Shown: positions 33,064 through 41,246 of the stretch, in pieces
Layout: each line of letters opens with the position of its first letter
How positions within the stretch are numbered: the first letter of the stretch is position 1
Assembly (NCBI GenBank): GCA_964652195.1
Contig: CAZZBB010000067.1
Span: 1-64,000, forward strand
Reading direction: 5' to 3'
Source: MSPOR6 sp964652195
GTDB lineage: Bacteria > Poribacteria > WGA-4E > WGA-3G
DNA length: 64,000 nucleotides
Made by a program: the position numbers and the translations under genes
The notes under the pieces: generated by a model
The model's input: only the letters and a program-made list of their open reading frames with translations
The model's database searches: none
What the model was told of the DNA's origin: nothing

Positions 33064-34209
33064 CTACCAATCCGCAACGCTACCGTCGGTATCATAATAG
33101 TATTCGCCGCCGAGTTCTTCAGTATAGGTGTCAAGGATTTGCTCCGCCTCCTTCTCATCTATCTCAAAACCTAATCCAGGCTTTGTGGGTAATTCAATAT
33201 GACCATCAATAACCTGCCACTCATCTTTAAATAACCCTGCACCTAACCCGACATCAATTTGTTCCTGAATGAGAAAATTTGGCACAACAGCATCAACATG
33301 AAGGGATGCAGAAAAAGCAACAGGACCGATTGCACAGTGTGGAGCAATATGCATATAGTATACCTCTGCCATGTTGGAGATTTTCTTCAGTTCTGTAATC
33401 CCTCCTGCATGAGATGTATCCGGCTGCAAATATGCTACAGCCTGTTTCTCAATTACCTCACGAAATTCCCATCGAGAAAGAAGACGTTCACCGATAGCAA
33501 TTGGATATGGTACATGGTCAGAAACCAATTTTAATGCATCTACATTCTCTTGTGGAACTGGCTCCTCAACAAACATGGGACGCATCCCTTTTATCTCATT
33601 ACACACCTCAATCGCAAGAGCAGGTGTCATCTTACCATGAAAATCAAAGGCAAGTTCTACATCAGGACCAACCATTTCACGCATTTCATAGGCACGTTCA
33701 ACAAAATCATCAATCACAGCAGGAGGCTCATGACCACGCCATTTTCCACCAGGTCCACTCTTGAACGCGGAATAATTACCCTTACTCTGTAGGAAATCAA
33801 GACGTTCTTTTGCTGCACCTAACCCCTCATCACTCATGCTACCGATACCCCAGTGAGCATACACTCGGATACGATCACGTACCTCACCCCCTAACAGTTT
33901 GTAGGAAGGTACATCATAGTATTTTCCAGCGATATCCCATAATGCCTGATCAATACCAGACAATGCAGACATTAATACATTACCTCCTCTAAAGAAGGCG
34001 GATCGATAAACATGTTGCCAATGATGTTCAATACGTAGAGGATCTTTACCGATAAAATACTCAGTCAGTTCTTCCACTGCTGCCCACGTGCTTTTAGGTT
34101 TGCCTTCAAGTGTGGTTTCACCCCAACCAACGATTCCAGTATCCGTCGTAATCTTAACAAGTCGCATTCGATGACGAGGATAGAATTGGTCAATCTTCAC
34201 AATTTTCAT
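33064..34209 (-). CDS. dgoD: Galactonate dehydratase-like enolase-superfamily enzyme
   Basis: 381 residues from ATG 34209 (GGAAG 6 bases upstream), matching E. coli DgoD in length; an earlier in-frame start at 34254 is rejected. Mandelate racemase/muconate lactonizing enzyme subgroup. N-terminal cap KITTDTGIVGWGETTLEGKP; barrel with metal/catalytic residues Asp189 and His191 in FDFHGK, Glu in FVEEPVP (about 215), Glu241 in AIGERL, Asp264 in PDTSHAGG and His291 in IAPHCAIGP. This H/H arrangement is that of D-galactonate and related acid-sugar dehydratases: it removes water from an aldonate to give 2-keto-3-deoxy-aldonate. It converges toward a repeat region and is divergent from a sulfatase gene, a pairing seen in sulfated-polysaccharide use. 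Confidence 0.85.
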   Translation of the reverse strand: MKIVKIDQFYPRHRMRLVKITTDTGIVGWGETTLEGKPKSTWAAVEELTEYFIGKDPLRIEHHWQHVYRSAFFRGGNVLMSALSGIDQALWDIAGKYYDVPSYKLLGGEVRDRIRVYAHWGIGSMSDEGLGAAKERLDFLQSKGNYSAFKSGPGGKWRGHEPPAVIDDFVERAYEMREMVGPDVELAFDFHGKMTPALAIEVCNEIKGMRPMFVEEPVPQENVDALKLVSDHVPYPIAIGERLLSRWEFREVIEKQAVAYLQPDTSHAGGITELKKISNMAEVYYMHIAPHCAIGPVAFSASLHVDAVVPNFLIQEQIDVGLGAGLFKDEWQVIDGHIELPTKPGLGFEIDEKEAEQILDTYTEELGGEYYYDTDGSVADW

Positions 34210-34325
34210 TATTCTTCCTTTACCAAATTTATATTGATTTTTATCTTTATTCATATTTTAATGACAACAAGAAAAATTCACAACATTTAATACTATTAAC
34301 TAACAACTATTAACAAGGAAAGATA

Positions 34326-35666
34326 ATGCCTTCACAACCAAATGTACTCTTTATGATTGCAGATGACCATAGGTGGGATGCCATCGCAGGGATGGGTGAT
34401 CCGACTGTAAAAACCCCAACGATGGATTCACTCATGGCACGCGGAACAACCTTCCGACAGACACACATCATGGGTTCACTCGTTGGTGCTGTCTGTGTAC
34501 CAAGTCGGGCAGCTGTACTCACCAGTGCTAACCTATTCAGAAGTGGTGGAAACCAGATTAACACCGATTTAGCTGTTTGGCCACAAACTATGCGGGAATC
34601 TGGATACCATACTTTCTTCAGCGGTAAATGGCACAATGACAGAAATACCTTTTATAATTGTTTTGATGATGGTGCCAAGATATTCTTCGGTGGGATGGGT
34701 AATCAATATAAAGTTCCTGTTTTCGATTTTGATGCCACAGGAAAATATCCAAATGAAAACAAATATATTGGTGATAAATTCTCTACAGAACTGTTTACTG
34801 AATCAGCTGTACAATTCTTAGAAAACTATGACCAAACGGATCCATTTTTCGTATATCTCTCCTTCACCTCTCCACACGATCCAAGGACACCTCCAGGAGA
34901 ATATGCAACCATGTATTCACCTGAAGATATTCCTATACCAGAGAATTTCTATCCTGAACATCCGTTCGATAATGGAGAAATGAGGATACGAGATGAAGAG
35001 TTAGCTCCGTTCCCGCGTACACCAGAAATCGTGCAACAGCACATCGCAGATTACTACGGTATGATTTCAAGTCAAGACGCTGAAATGGGACGTATGATAC
35101 AAACCCTGGAAAATATCGGACAATTGGAGAATACTATTGTCATCTATACCGCTGATCACGGACTGGCAGTGGGACAGCACGGATTATTTGGTAAGCAGAA
35201 TCTATATAATCACAGCATACGTGTTCCTTCAATATTCGCTGGTCCAGGAATACCGGAAGGACAAATGGTTGATGCTCTAACCTATTTATACGATCTGTTC
35301 CCAACCGTTTGCGACCTGACAGATGTAGAATGTTCAAATACTGTTGAAGGAAGTAGTTTAGTACCATTGATGGAGGATTGTGTTGATACAGTTCGTGATT
35401 CAGTTTTTGCAGCCTACAAAGACATACATCGCACTGTAAGCGATGGACGTTGGAAACTGATACGAAACTATGTCTCTAAAGAAAATGGGAAAGGAACGGA
35501 TTTAATTCAACTATTCGATCTTGAAAATGATCCTTGGGAAATAAACAACCTCGCTGATCAGTCAGATCATGCTGAACAGATCAAAACGTTAGCTGCTGAA
35601 TTGAAAAGATGGCAGAACGAAACCGATGATTTCATGAAGGATGTTCCTGTTTTGTTGAATGGTTGA
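34326..35666 (+). CDS. Type I sulfatase
   Basis: 446 residues of the alkaline-phosphatase-like sulfatase family. Metal Asp pair in FMIADDHRWD (13-14); formylglycine-precursor motif C57-V-P-S-R61 in AVCVPSRAAVLTSA; SGKWHND; DPFFVYLSFTSPHDPRTPPG; and TADHGLAVGQHGLFGKQN, which carries the second metal and sulfate contacts. The Cys must be converted to formylglycine by a maturase not found in this window. No signal peptide, so it is cytoplasmic or exported by other means. It removes sulfate from a sulfated sugar or glycan. Adjacent to the DgoD-like gene (117 bp, divergent). Confidence 0.92.
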   Translation: MPSQPNVLFMIADDHRWDAIAGMGDPTVKTPTMDSLMARGTTFRQTHIMGSLVGAVCVPSRAAVLTSANLFRSGGNQINTDLAVWPQTMRESGYHTFFSGKWHNDRNTFYNCFDDGAKIFFGGMGNQYKVPVFDFDATGKYPNENKYIGDKFSTELFTESAVQFLENYDQTDPFFVYLSFTSPHDPRTPPGEYATMYSPEDIPIPENFYPEHPFDNGEMRIRDEELAPFPRTPEIVQQHIADYYGMISSQDAEMGRMIQTLENIGQLENTIVIYTADHGLAVGQHGLFGKQNLYNHSIRVPSIFAGPGIPEGQMVDALTYLYDLFPTVCDLTDVECSNTVEGSSLVPLMEDCVDTVRDSVFAAYKDIHRTVSDGRWKLIRNYVSKENGKGTDLIQLFDLENDPWEINNLADQSDHAEQIKTLAAELKRWQNETDDFMKDVPVLLNG

Positions 35667-35680
35667 TTGTTAAAAAATAT

Positions 35681-35720
35681 AGGGCAAAGTCAATCTCAAA
35701 ATGTGAGATGACTTTGCCCT
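35681..35720. terminator. Bidirectional terminator
   Basis: Long hairpin with arms AGGGCAAAGTCA(A)TCTCA and TGAGATGACTTTGCCCT, U-rich on both sides. It lies between the sulfatase gene and the convergent Bor-like lipoprotein gene and can serve both. Confidence 0.85.
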
Positions 35721-35744
35721 GATATTCTCAGGTTATCCTATCGG

Positions 35745-36038
35745 TTATTTACGAACACTTACTGATCTGCTACTCACTGTAACTGAACCTGCGACTGCAC
35801 CTATAAGAATGTCAATTACAGTAGATGAGGTAATTATTTCATAATCACTTGCCCCACCTGCCATGGCGTTTGTATCAACTTCGTTGATCGGTACGAGTCC
35901 CCATAAGATATACCATTGACGGGCATTTGAGATGTCATAACCTTGTGCACCATTACCTACTTTATGGACGTGAGTAGCACAGCCAATAACTAACAACATA
36001 CAAGCAATCATTAGAACTGCAGAGTATCTTTTAAGCAT
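35745..36038 (-). CDS. Small Bor-like lipoprotein
   Basis: 97 residues from ATG 36038, because GGAG lies 6-9 bases before it; a start four codons earlier would overlap that site. Signal peptide with lipobox LVIGC. The mature part (HKVGNGAQGYDISNARQWYI, LWGLVPINEVDTNAMAGGAS, then a hydrophobic VIDILIGAVAGSVTV) resembles the Bor/Iss family of small outer-membrane lipoproteins, in which GL-P-E and a C-terminal hydrophobic stretch are typical. Role in this organism unknown. Shares orientation with the next lipoprotein gene upstream (29 bp), likely one transcript. Confidence 0.7.
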   Translation of the reverse strand: MLKRYSAVLMIACMLLVIGCATHVHKVGNGAQGYDISNARQWYILWGLVPINEVDTNAMAGGASDYEIITSSTVIDILIGAVAGSVTVSSRSVSVRK

Positions 36039-36067
36039 GATGTTCTCCATGTATTTCGTTTTAATTA

Positions 36068-36694
36068 TTACCTATAATTATCTAAATGGTCAATTGACCC
36101 GATTGATGATTCAATGGCTGACAATTCAGATTTGTATACTTCAATCGGAACGCGATAATCAACCTCAAAAACTAAAGTTTCAGGGGAATCACATATCAGT
36201 TTGATCAGTACAAAATCTGATGCAATAACCATTAACTGGTGGATACGAAACGCATCCTTCATAAATACCGCTTGCTTAACCTTGGCTTTCGGAAATTGGT
36301 TTTGGTAAGCAATGGTAAGATTCTGTAATAAAGTCTTATCAGGAACAATACCTGTCCAGTCTACCTTTGACACAATACAAACCGCTCTCGATCTCTCATT
36401 TAAGAAGATCCTTCGAGGAACAATTTCTAACCCTTCAATTGGTGACGTGTCTACCGCCTTCACAACTTCCGACACCATTGATTCCTCAACTTTTATCCAC
36501 CCTTTCGGGGATGCTAATCTAATCTTGAGTTCTGTATCTATTAATACAGGTTCAAGCTTGGATTCATCAACATTAAAAACAAGTGTCTCGTAGGAGTCTT
36601 CCTTTACATTAGGTTTATCGCACCCGACAAAACACAGGAATGAAATGATGATGATACATTCAAAAGAAATGGATAATACTATTTGATTTTTCAA
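36068..36694 (-). CDS. Lipoprotein of unknown function
   Basis: 208 residues, signal peptide with lipobox CFVGC. The mature part is alpha/beta, without a motif I recognise; segments IDTELKIRLASPKGWIKVEE and DAFRIHQLMVIASDFVLIKL recall periplasmic proteins of the PsbP/DUF1795-like type (strand-rich, small). That comparison is tentative. It is placed just upstream of the Bor-like lipoprotein. Confidence 0.6.
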   Translation of the reverse strand: MKNQIVLSISFECIIIISFLCFVGCDKPNVKEDSYETLVFNVDESKLEPVLIDTELKIRLASPKGWIKVEESMVSEVVKAVDTSPIEGLEIVPRRIFLNERSRAVCIVSKVDWTGIVPDKTLLQNLTIAYQNQFPKAKVKQAVFMKDAFRIHQLMVIASDFVLIKLICDSPETLVFEVDYRVPIEVYKSELSAIESSIGSIDHLDNYR

Positions 36695-37150
36695 TATGAT
36701 AGTCCTTGTTCAGACAATAACGAATAAAGAGTAAATAAAGATTACGTTTAATGAAATAAAGTTCATTGCACGTAATCTCTTAGGTAAACTACCTTTCAAT
36801 TAATGTAGGATTGTTTTATTTAATCTATCTCTATCCGTATACAATCTGAATCAACTCAAAACCACTATTACAAATCTATCCAGACAATATTCTCTCAGTG
36901 AAAATAACTGTAAATTCATTTCTGAACAACATTTGCTGAGATATTAGCAAGATTGAAATGTTAATCATCGTATTAACTTTAGGAATTTAATCTATACTTC
37001 AAGTGTATAGTTCATTTGTTAAATCACCTATCCATTCTCACTAAAATGGTATATATGAATGTTACTCATTTTTCCAAATACCATTGACTTTCAACCCTCT
37101 CTTACGTTAATCTATTAATCAAGGATACCAGCATCTGCAAAGGAACACAA
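36695..37150. other. Divergent intergenic region, 456 bp
   Basis: AT-rich. Weak promoter-like TTGACT (37084) before the downstream gene; no strong -10 match. A pair AAATGGTATA (37047) and AATACCATT (37078) resembles MITE ends but in outward order, so no element is called. Otherwise nothing seen. Confidence 0.5.
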
Positions 37151-37678
37151 ATGAAACTCAATCACGCAATCTTGAACCGAGCTACTCTCTGGATTACTTC
37201 TATTCTTATTCTCAATTTTGCAATAATTGCACCGGTACAAGCAGCATCCCGTAAACATACGTTTGAAATATCCCTGTTAATATCAGGATTAGGTTTACAA
37301 GTCGGTAGTACAATTCTTAACACCTCTGCACAGGAACGATACGAGGACTATCTCACCGCTACTATTCAAGAGGATATCCAAAATAAAAAAGATGCAGCTG
37401 CTGCACACCAAAATGCAAGTGTTATCATGCGACGGGTTGGATATGGGTGTATAGGATTAGCTGTTGTACTCTCTATTTTCAAACACATCGATAATATAGA
37501 GAATAACACTGTACCTTCAGTTGAGATTCAGACCATGTCTAATAATAGATTATATCTTACAGATTACAAATACAAACCTACTGGATTTCTATTAAATGAG
37601 TCACTACGATTTAGATTACGTCCACACTACGACTTTCAAACACAACGTGCTTCCATAAGTTTATTTCACAAATTCTAA
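37151..37678 (+). CDS. Exported small protein of unknown function
   Basis: 175 residues. An N-terminal basic/hydrophobic region (LWITSILILNFAIIAPVQA) looks like a cleaved signal peptide. The next part has two hydrophobic stretches (FEISLLISGLGLQVGSTIL and GYGCIGLAVVLSIFK) around an acidic/Lys helix, so two membrane passes or hydrophobic strands. The C-terminus (LRFRLRPHYDFQTQRASISL) has alternating pattern and ends in Phe, as outer-membrane strands do. No family recognised. It is 75 bp before a fibronectin-type lipoprotein gene with the same direction; together with the following barrel-like gene they may form an envelope operon. Confidence 0.6.
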   Translation: MKLNHAILNRATLWITSILILNFAIIAPVQAASRKHTFEISLLISGLGLQVGSTILNTSAQERYEDYLTATIQEDIQNKKDAAAAHQNASVIMRRVGYGCIGLAVVLSIFKHIDNIENNTVPSVEIQTMSNNRLYLTDYKYKPTGFLLNESLRFRLRPHYDFQTQRASISLFHKF

Positions 37679-37753
37679 GTTGTTCTATGACCAATTCCTG
37701 TATGTTAACTTCCATATCTACTAATTGACTTATTTCAGTAAAGGAGATTCTTG

Positions 37754-38893
37754 ATGTTCTCAATTTTCAATCTATTTGATAAAAATACCAGACATCTTCG
37801 GATTTCATACTTTTCTCTATTTAGTATTTCTATATATCTTATAGTCGTATTTTATTCTGGATGTGCTAATACCGAAGATTATGCCAATCCTCTTGACGCT
37901 GATAATTTACGTACTGCAGGATCTCCTGACGACTTTAAACTATATGCTGGTGATAGACAGGTTCGAGTAACATGGGCAGAGACTGATTCAGAAGGAATTA
38001 AATCCTACAAAATATACCGACGTTCAAAAAGTAATTCAGATGAACCCTTTGAGTTAGTCGGAACGGTTGATGCCCCTGCAAATGAGTTTATTGATACACA
38101 AAACATAGAGAATGATCGAGTAGATTCTGTTGGACGTATTCTTTCTTATGAATATCGTATATCTTATGTTGATGTAAACGGAGTTGAAACACCCGATCCA
38201 AACAATCCTCCAAGTCCTACTGAAGAACCATACCGGGTATGGCAAGCAAATGCCGTAACCCCAAGTGTTCCTCCACCAGCACCGGTAGTTACAATCGGAT
38301 CTCCAAGTGATCTTACAGTGAAGCTTTTTTGGGAGGGGTATGAATTTCCAGATGATTTTTCTCTATTCCGGGTTTACATTGCAAGAGATGATGGGGACGG
38401 AAAAACTCCTGCTTTCAGAATTAGTCATGATATTAAACGCGATCAAAACTACTTCTTTGACTTAACTTTCAGAAAGGACGGTGAAGCCAAGGTCTATCGT
38501 GTCGCTGGAGTTGATAAGTTTGGAGTTGAAGCAATCACTGCGATTAGTGCTACTTCACCGAATTTTCCACCTGCAGCCCCACAGAACTTTAGGGTGTTTT
38601 ATGCTGCACGCTCATTTTTTAACAATAAGTATGACGCTATCATGTCATGGAAAGCAAATACAGAATATGACCTCGCAGGTTACCAAATCTATTCAAAGGA
38701 TGCTGAAGGAAACCTAATTCCACGTAGAACATTAAATAGACGGGATAACGGTGTTACCATTTCAGGGGAAGATCCACTTGTTATAAATCAGCAAGCTGTA
38801 CTCCGTACATATTTTATTACCGCTTTTGATGATACACCGGGTCCTGATGGTAAACGAGATGAAAGTGAATTAGTAGAAGCAATATCACCATAA
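37754..38893 (+). CDS. Lipoprotein with fibronectin type III-like domains
   Basis: 379 residues from ATG 37754 (AAGGAG 7 bases upstream). Lipobox FYSGC. Two to three FN3-like beta sandwiches follow: about residues 50-150 (FKLYAGDRQVRVTWAETDSE, IKSYKIYRRS, YEYRISYVDVNG), 170-265 (LTVKLFWEGYEFPDDFSLFR), and 265-375 (AIMSWKANTEYDLAGYQIYS). Such modules mediate binding to glycans or proteins at the cell surface. No enzyme domain. Same direction as its neighbours on both sides. Confidence 0.75.
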   Translation: MFSIFNLFDKNTRHLRISYFSLFSISIYLIVVFYSGCANTEDYANPLDADNLRTAGSPDDFKLYAGDRQVRVTWAETDSEGIKSYKIYRRSKSNSDEPFELVGTVDAPANEFIDTQNIENDRVDSVGRILSYEYRISYVDVNGVETPDPNNPPSPTEEPYRVWQANAVTPSVPPPAPVVTIGSPSDLTVKLFWEGYEFPDDFSLFRVYIARDDGDGKTPAFRISHDIKRDQNYFFDLTFRKDGEAKVYRVAGVDKFGVEAITAISATSPNFPPAAPQNFRVFYAARSFFNNKYDAIMSWKANTEYDLAGYQIYSKDAEGNLIPRRTLNRRDNGVTISGEDPLVINQQAVLRTYFITAFDDTPGPDGKRDESELVEAISP

Positions 38894-38986
38894 TAACTAT
38901 AATTCCTATACTTGAAGTTTACCAACAATTTTGCCCTCTTACATTGGATAGACAACCATAAACTAACTATCATTAAAGGAAGAAAA

Positions 38987-39934
38987 ATGTCTATTACATA
39001 CCGAATTCTCTTTGGTATCATTATAATATCATTAACTATAACCCCGCCAATTCTAGCTCAAGCACCACCAGCAACTCAACTGACTACAATACAGACTGCT
39101 GAACCTATTGGCAAAGGTGGCTCTACAACATCCTTCAGTTTTTTCCAATATTCAAAAAAAGACGGATTGGCACCAGACCATTCTCAAAGTGTTGTAATTG
39201 GTGGTTTTGAAGAACCCCATGAAGTTAACCTTGATATCCAAACTTTCCTTGTACCTGTCAGATTCATCTATGGATTGAGTGACAAACTCGACCTGCAACT
39301 TGGAGCAACTCTATCTACGGGTGGCGTACAAAAAGTGGTGAAAGATTTTTATAACGCTGAGGATTCTATTTTAGATGCAAAAGATCGTGTATATGAACAA
39401 CATATCTATGAAGGTGTGATCGGTCTAAAATATAATATTAAACCTGAAATGAATGACGGGTTTCCAAGTATTTCTGTCGGGGGTGATTTCTATTTCGGTT
39501 TAACTGCTGATGACAGACTTAATTCTAATGGGGATTTTCTTGACCGGACACCTATTGATGGGTTCCCATTTATCGGAGCATATCCTTATATTGTTGGAAC
39601 ACATAGGTTTGGGAGATATTTTAAGGTTCACGCTGGCGCTGGGGTTTCACTATCCTCCAAAATGTTGAAAACGACAGATTTTTTTATAGCAAACTGGATG
39701 GCTGGAGGAGAAGTCGCCGTCTCTGATGACTTATGGATCGCAGCTGATTTTACTCGTGAACAGCAATATGCTGGTATCAATGTCTCAAATATGTTAGGTC
39801 TCGCAATGCGATACGCTGTTTCAGACAACTTAGCATTTCAAATTGGAATCAATTCACTCCCCGGAATCCACTTTAGTCTAACATTAGGTGGAGCACAAGC
39901 AGAAGCAACAAAAGGAGATAAGTTATTATTCTAA
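38987..39934 (+). CDS. Predicted outer-membrane beta-barrel protein
   Basis: 315 residues from ATG 38987 (AAGGAAG upstream); an upstream frame of 25 codons is rejected as it lacks coding character. A clear signal peptide ends ITPPILAQA. The mature protein has alternating hydrophobic strands separated by polar turns (FIYGLSDKLDLQLGATLSTG, VIGLKYNIKPEMNDGFPSIS, AAYPYIVGTHRFGRYFKVHA-type, LGLAMRYAVSDNLAFQIGIN), as in porin-like or OmpA-barrel proteins. It does not end in a C-terminal Phe directly after a strand by motif, but LLF fits the assembly signal. Function not known; perhaps solute passage. Confidence 0.65.
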   Translation: MSITYRILFGIIIISLTITPPILAQAPPATQLTTIQTAEPIGKGGSTTSFSFFQYSKKDGLAPDHSQSVVIGGFEEPHEVNLDIQTFLVPVRFIYGLSDKLDLQLGATLSTGGVQKVVKDFYNAEDSILDAKDRVYEQHIYEGVIGLKYNIKPEMNDGFPSISVGGDFYFGLTADDRLNSNGDFLDRTPIDGFPFIGAYPYIVGTHRFGRYFKVHAGAGVSLSSKMLKTTDFFIANWMAGGEVAVSDDLWIAADFTREQQYAGINVSNMLGLAMRYAVSDNLAFQIGINSLPGIHFSLTLGGAQAEATKGDKLLF

Positions 39935-40003
39935 AACGCATCAGCATTCAACTACAGTGTATCTCATAAATACGAATTGTTCGTACCAATATAATTTCTT
40001 TTC

Positions 40004-40081
40004 GTAGGGGCGGGGTCTCCCCGCCCGTTGTTTCAATATATAGCAAAGGGCAAGATCAAAGCATCCCAAATATCTGATTTA
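40004..40081. repeat. Dispersed repeat, copy 2, with intact GC hairpin
   Basis: GTAGGGGCGGGGTCTCCCCGC head (arms GGGCGGGG and CCCCGCCC) followed by the core shared with 626-717. It ends 38 bp before the dtd start. Confidence 0.6.
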
Positions 40082-40118
40082 GGAGATATGTTATAATAAC
40101 TATTATCCATTAACTATC

Positions 40119-40568
40119 ATGAGAGCCGTAATCCAACGTGTAAAATCTGCAAGTGTCACAGTTGACAATAAACTCATATCTGAAATTGGTCCTGGACTAC
40201 TAATCTTTCTCGGAATATCACATACTGATGCCGAAAAAGAATTAGAATATATAGCAAACAAAATTGCAAATCTACGTATTTTTGAAGATGCTAATGGCAA
40301 AATGAATTGTTCCATCCTTGATACAAGTGGGGAAGCCTTAGTTGTGTCCCAATTCACGCTCTATGGGGATTGCAGAAAAGGACGCCGCCCCAGTTTTATT
40401 AATGCAGCACGTCCTGATGTAGCAAACGACCTATATGAACAGTTCATAACAATATTAGAGAAGTTAAACATCCCAACACGGGGAGGCACCTTTCAGGCAA
40501 TGATGGATGTACAACTCATAAATGACGGTCCTGTCACCATCTTACTGGATAGCGATAAACAGTTTTGA
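40119..40568 (+). CDS. dtd: D-aminoacyl-tRNA deacylase
   Basis: 149 residues, normal length. Starts MRAVIQRVKSASVTVDNKL; contains the two active-site signatures, SQFTLYGDCRKGRRPSF (SQFTLY) and NDGPVTILLDS (GPVT with the cross-subunit cis Gly-Pro). It frees tRNAs mischarged with D-amino acids or glycine, a chiral proofreading step. A TATAAT lies at 40092-40097 with no good -35 box. The MDVQLINDGPVT segment has Gln where most members have Ser/His; otherwise canonical. Confidence 0.93.
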   Translation: MRAVIQRVKSASVTVDNKLISEIGPGLLIFLGISHTDAEKELEYIANKIANLRIFEDANGKMNCSILDTSGEALVVSQFTLYGDCRKGRRPSFINAARPDVANDLYEQFITILEKLNIPTRGGTFQAMMDVQLINDGPVTILLDSDKQF

Positions 40569-40598
40569 AAGATTGTGATTTATTAGGAATAGAAAGCT

Positions 40599-41104
40599 GT
40601 GTTGAATTATCAACTTTTTCCACGTTCAATTGGAATAACAAACCAAATTCAAGCTGTAATTACCTGTTTTGAAAATGCATATCATCAAATAAAGTCATCT
40701 GAAAACGAACTTAAAAGCGACGAAGTATTAGAAATATTGAGACCATATCTTGAGGAAGTTGATTTTAGAGTTGAAACAGGAAAAACTAAGAATAAAATAA
40801 TTCATGTACCTGTCCTATTTGGCAAGAATAATTTTGTTGACAAATCCTTCAATGCTGATGGGATAAGTAATGATGGAAAATCGCATTGGAGATTGAAGCT
40901 GGTAGAGCATTTGCTAATTATGCATTTCTAAAGGATATTTTTGAAGCATCCATGATGCATAATGTAGAATACTTAATTGTTGCAGTCAGGAATAAATATA
41001 GAAATAGTGATGATTTTGATAAAATATATGCCTTTTTGGAAACACTATATATCAGTAACCGGATAATTCTCCCGCTTAAAGGGATCACTCAGATAGGATA
41101 TTAG
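40599..41104 (+). pseudogene. PDDEXK-like (BglII-type) nuclease gene, frameshifted
   Basis: Two frames join into one protein. The 5' frame (40599 to about 40885) encodes a helical N-terminus then YLEEVDFRVETGKTKNKIIH, VPVLFGKNN and NADGISNDGKS. The 3' frame (from about 40883 to 41104) continues LEIEAGRAFANYAFLKDIFE, ASMMHNVEYLIVAVRN and PLKGITQIGY. Restoring one base near 40881 gives one ~165-residue protein with a D...ExE-AGRA core, as in the uncharacterised restriction-endonuclease-like family related to BglII/PDDEXK nucleases. No methyltransferase is adjacent. The break may be a real mutation or an assembly error. Confidence 0.65.
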
Positions 41105-41246
41105 CCAGCGTTTTTAATCATTTAACTAAAAACACTTCATAAGGACGAAGTTGAGAAAACAGATTAGTTCCTAATAATTTCTCAATAGATATCCATATTA
41201 TACTTTGTCCCAAATCCTAATTCACCCTTACAACGGAAGGCAAACC

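Noticed and set aside
37047..37087. MITE ends around AATGGTATA and AATACCATT
   Set aside because: The two ends face outward relative to each other and no internal palindrome is present.
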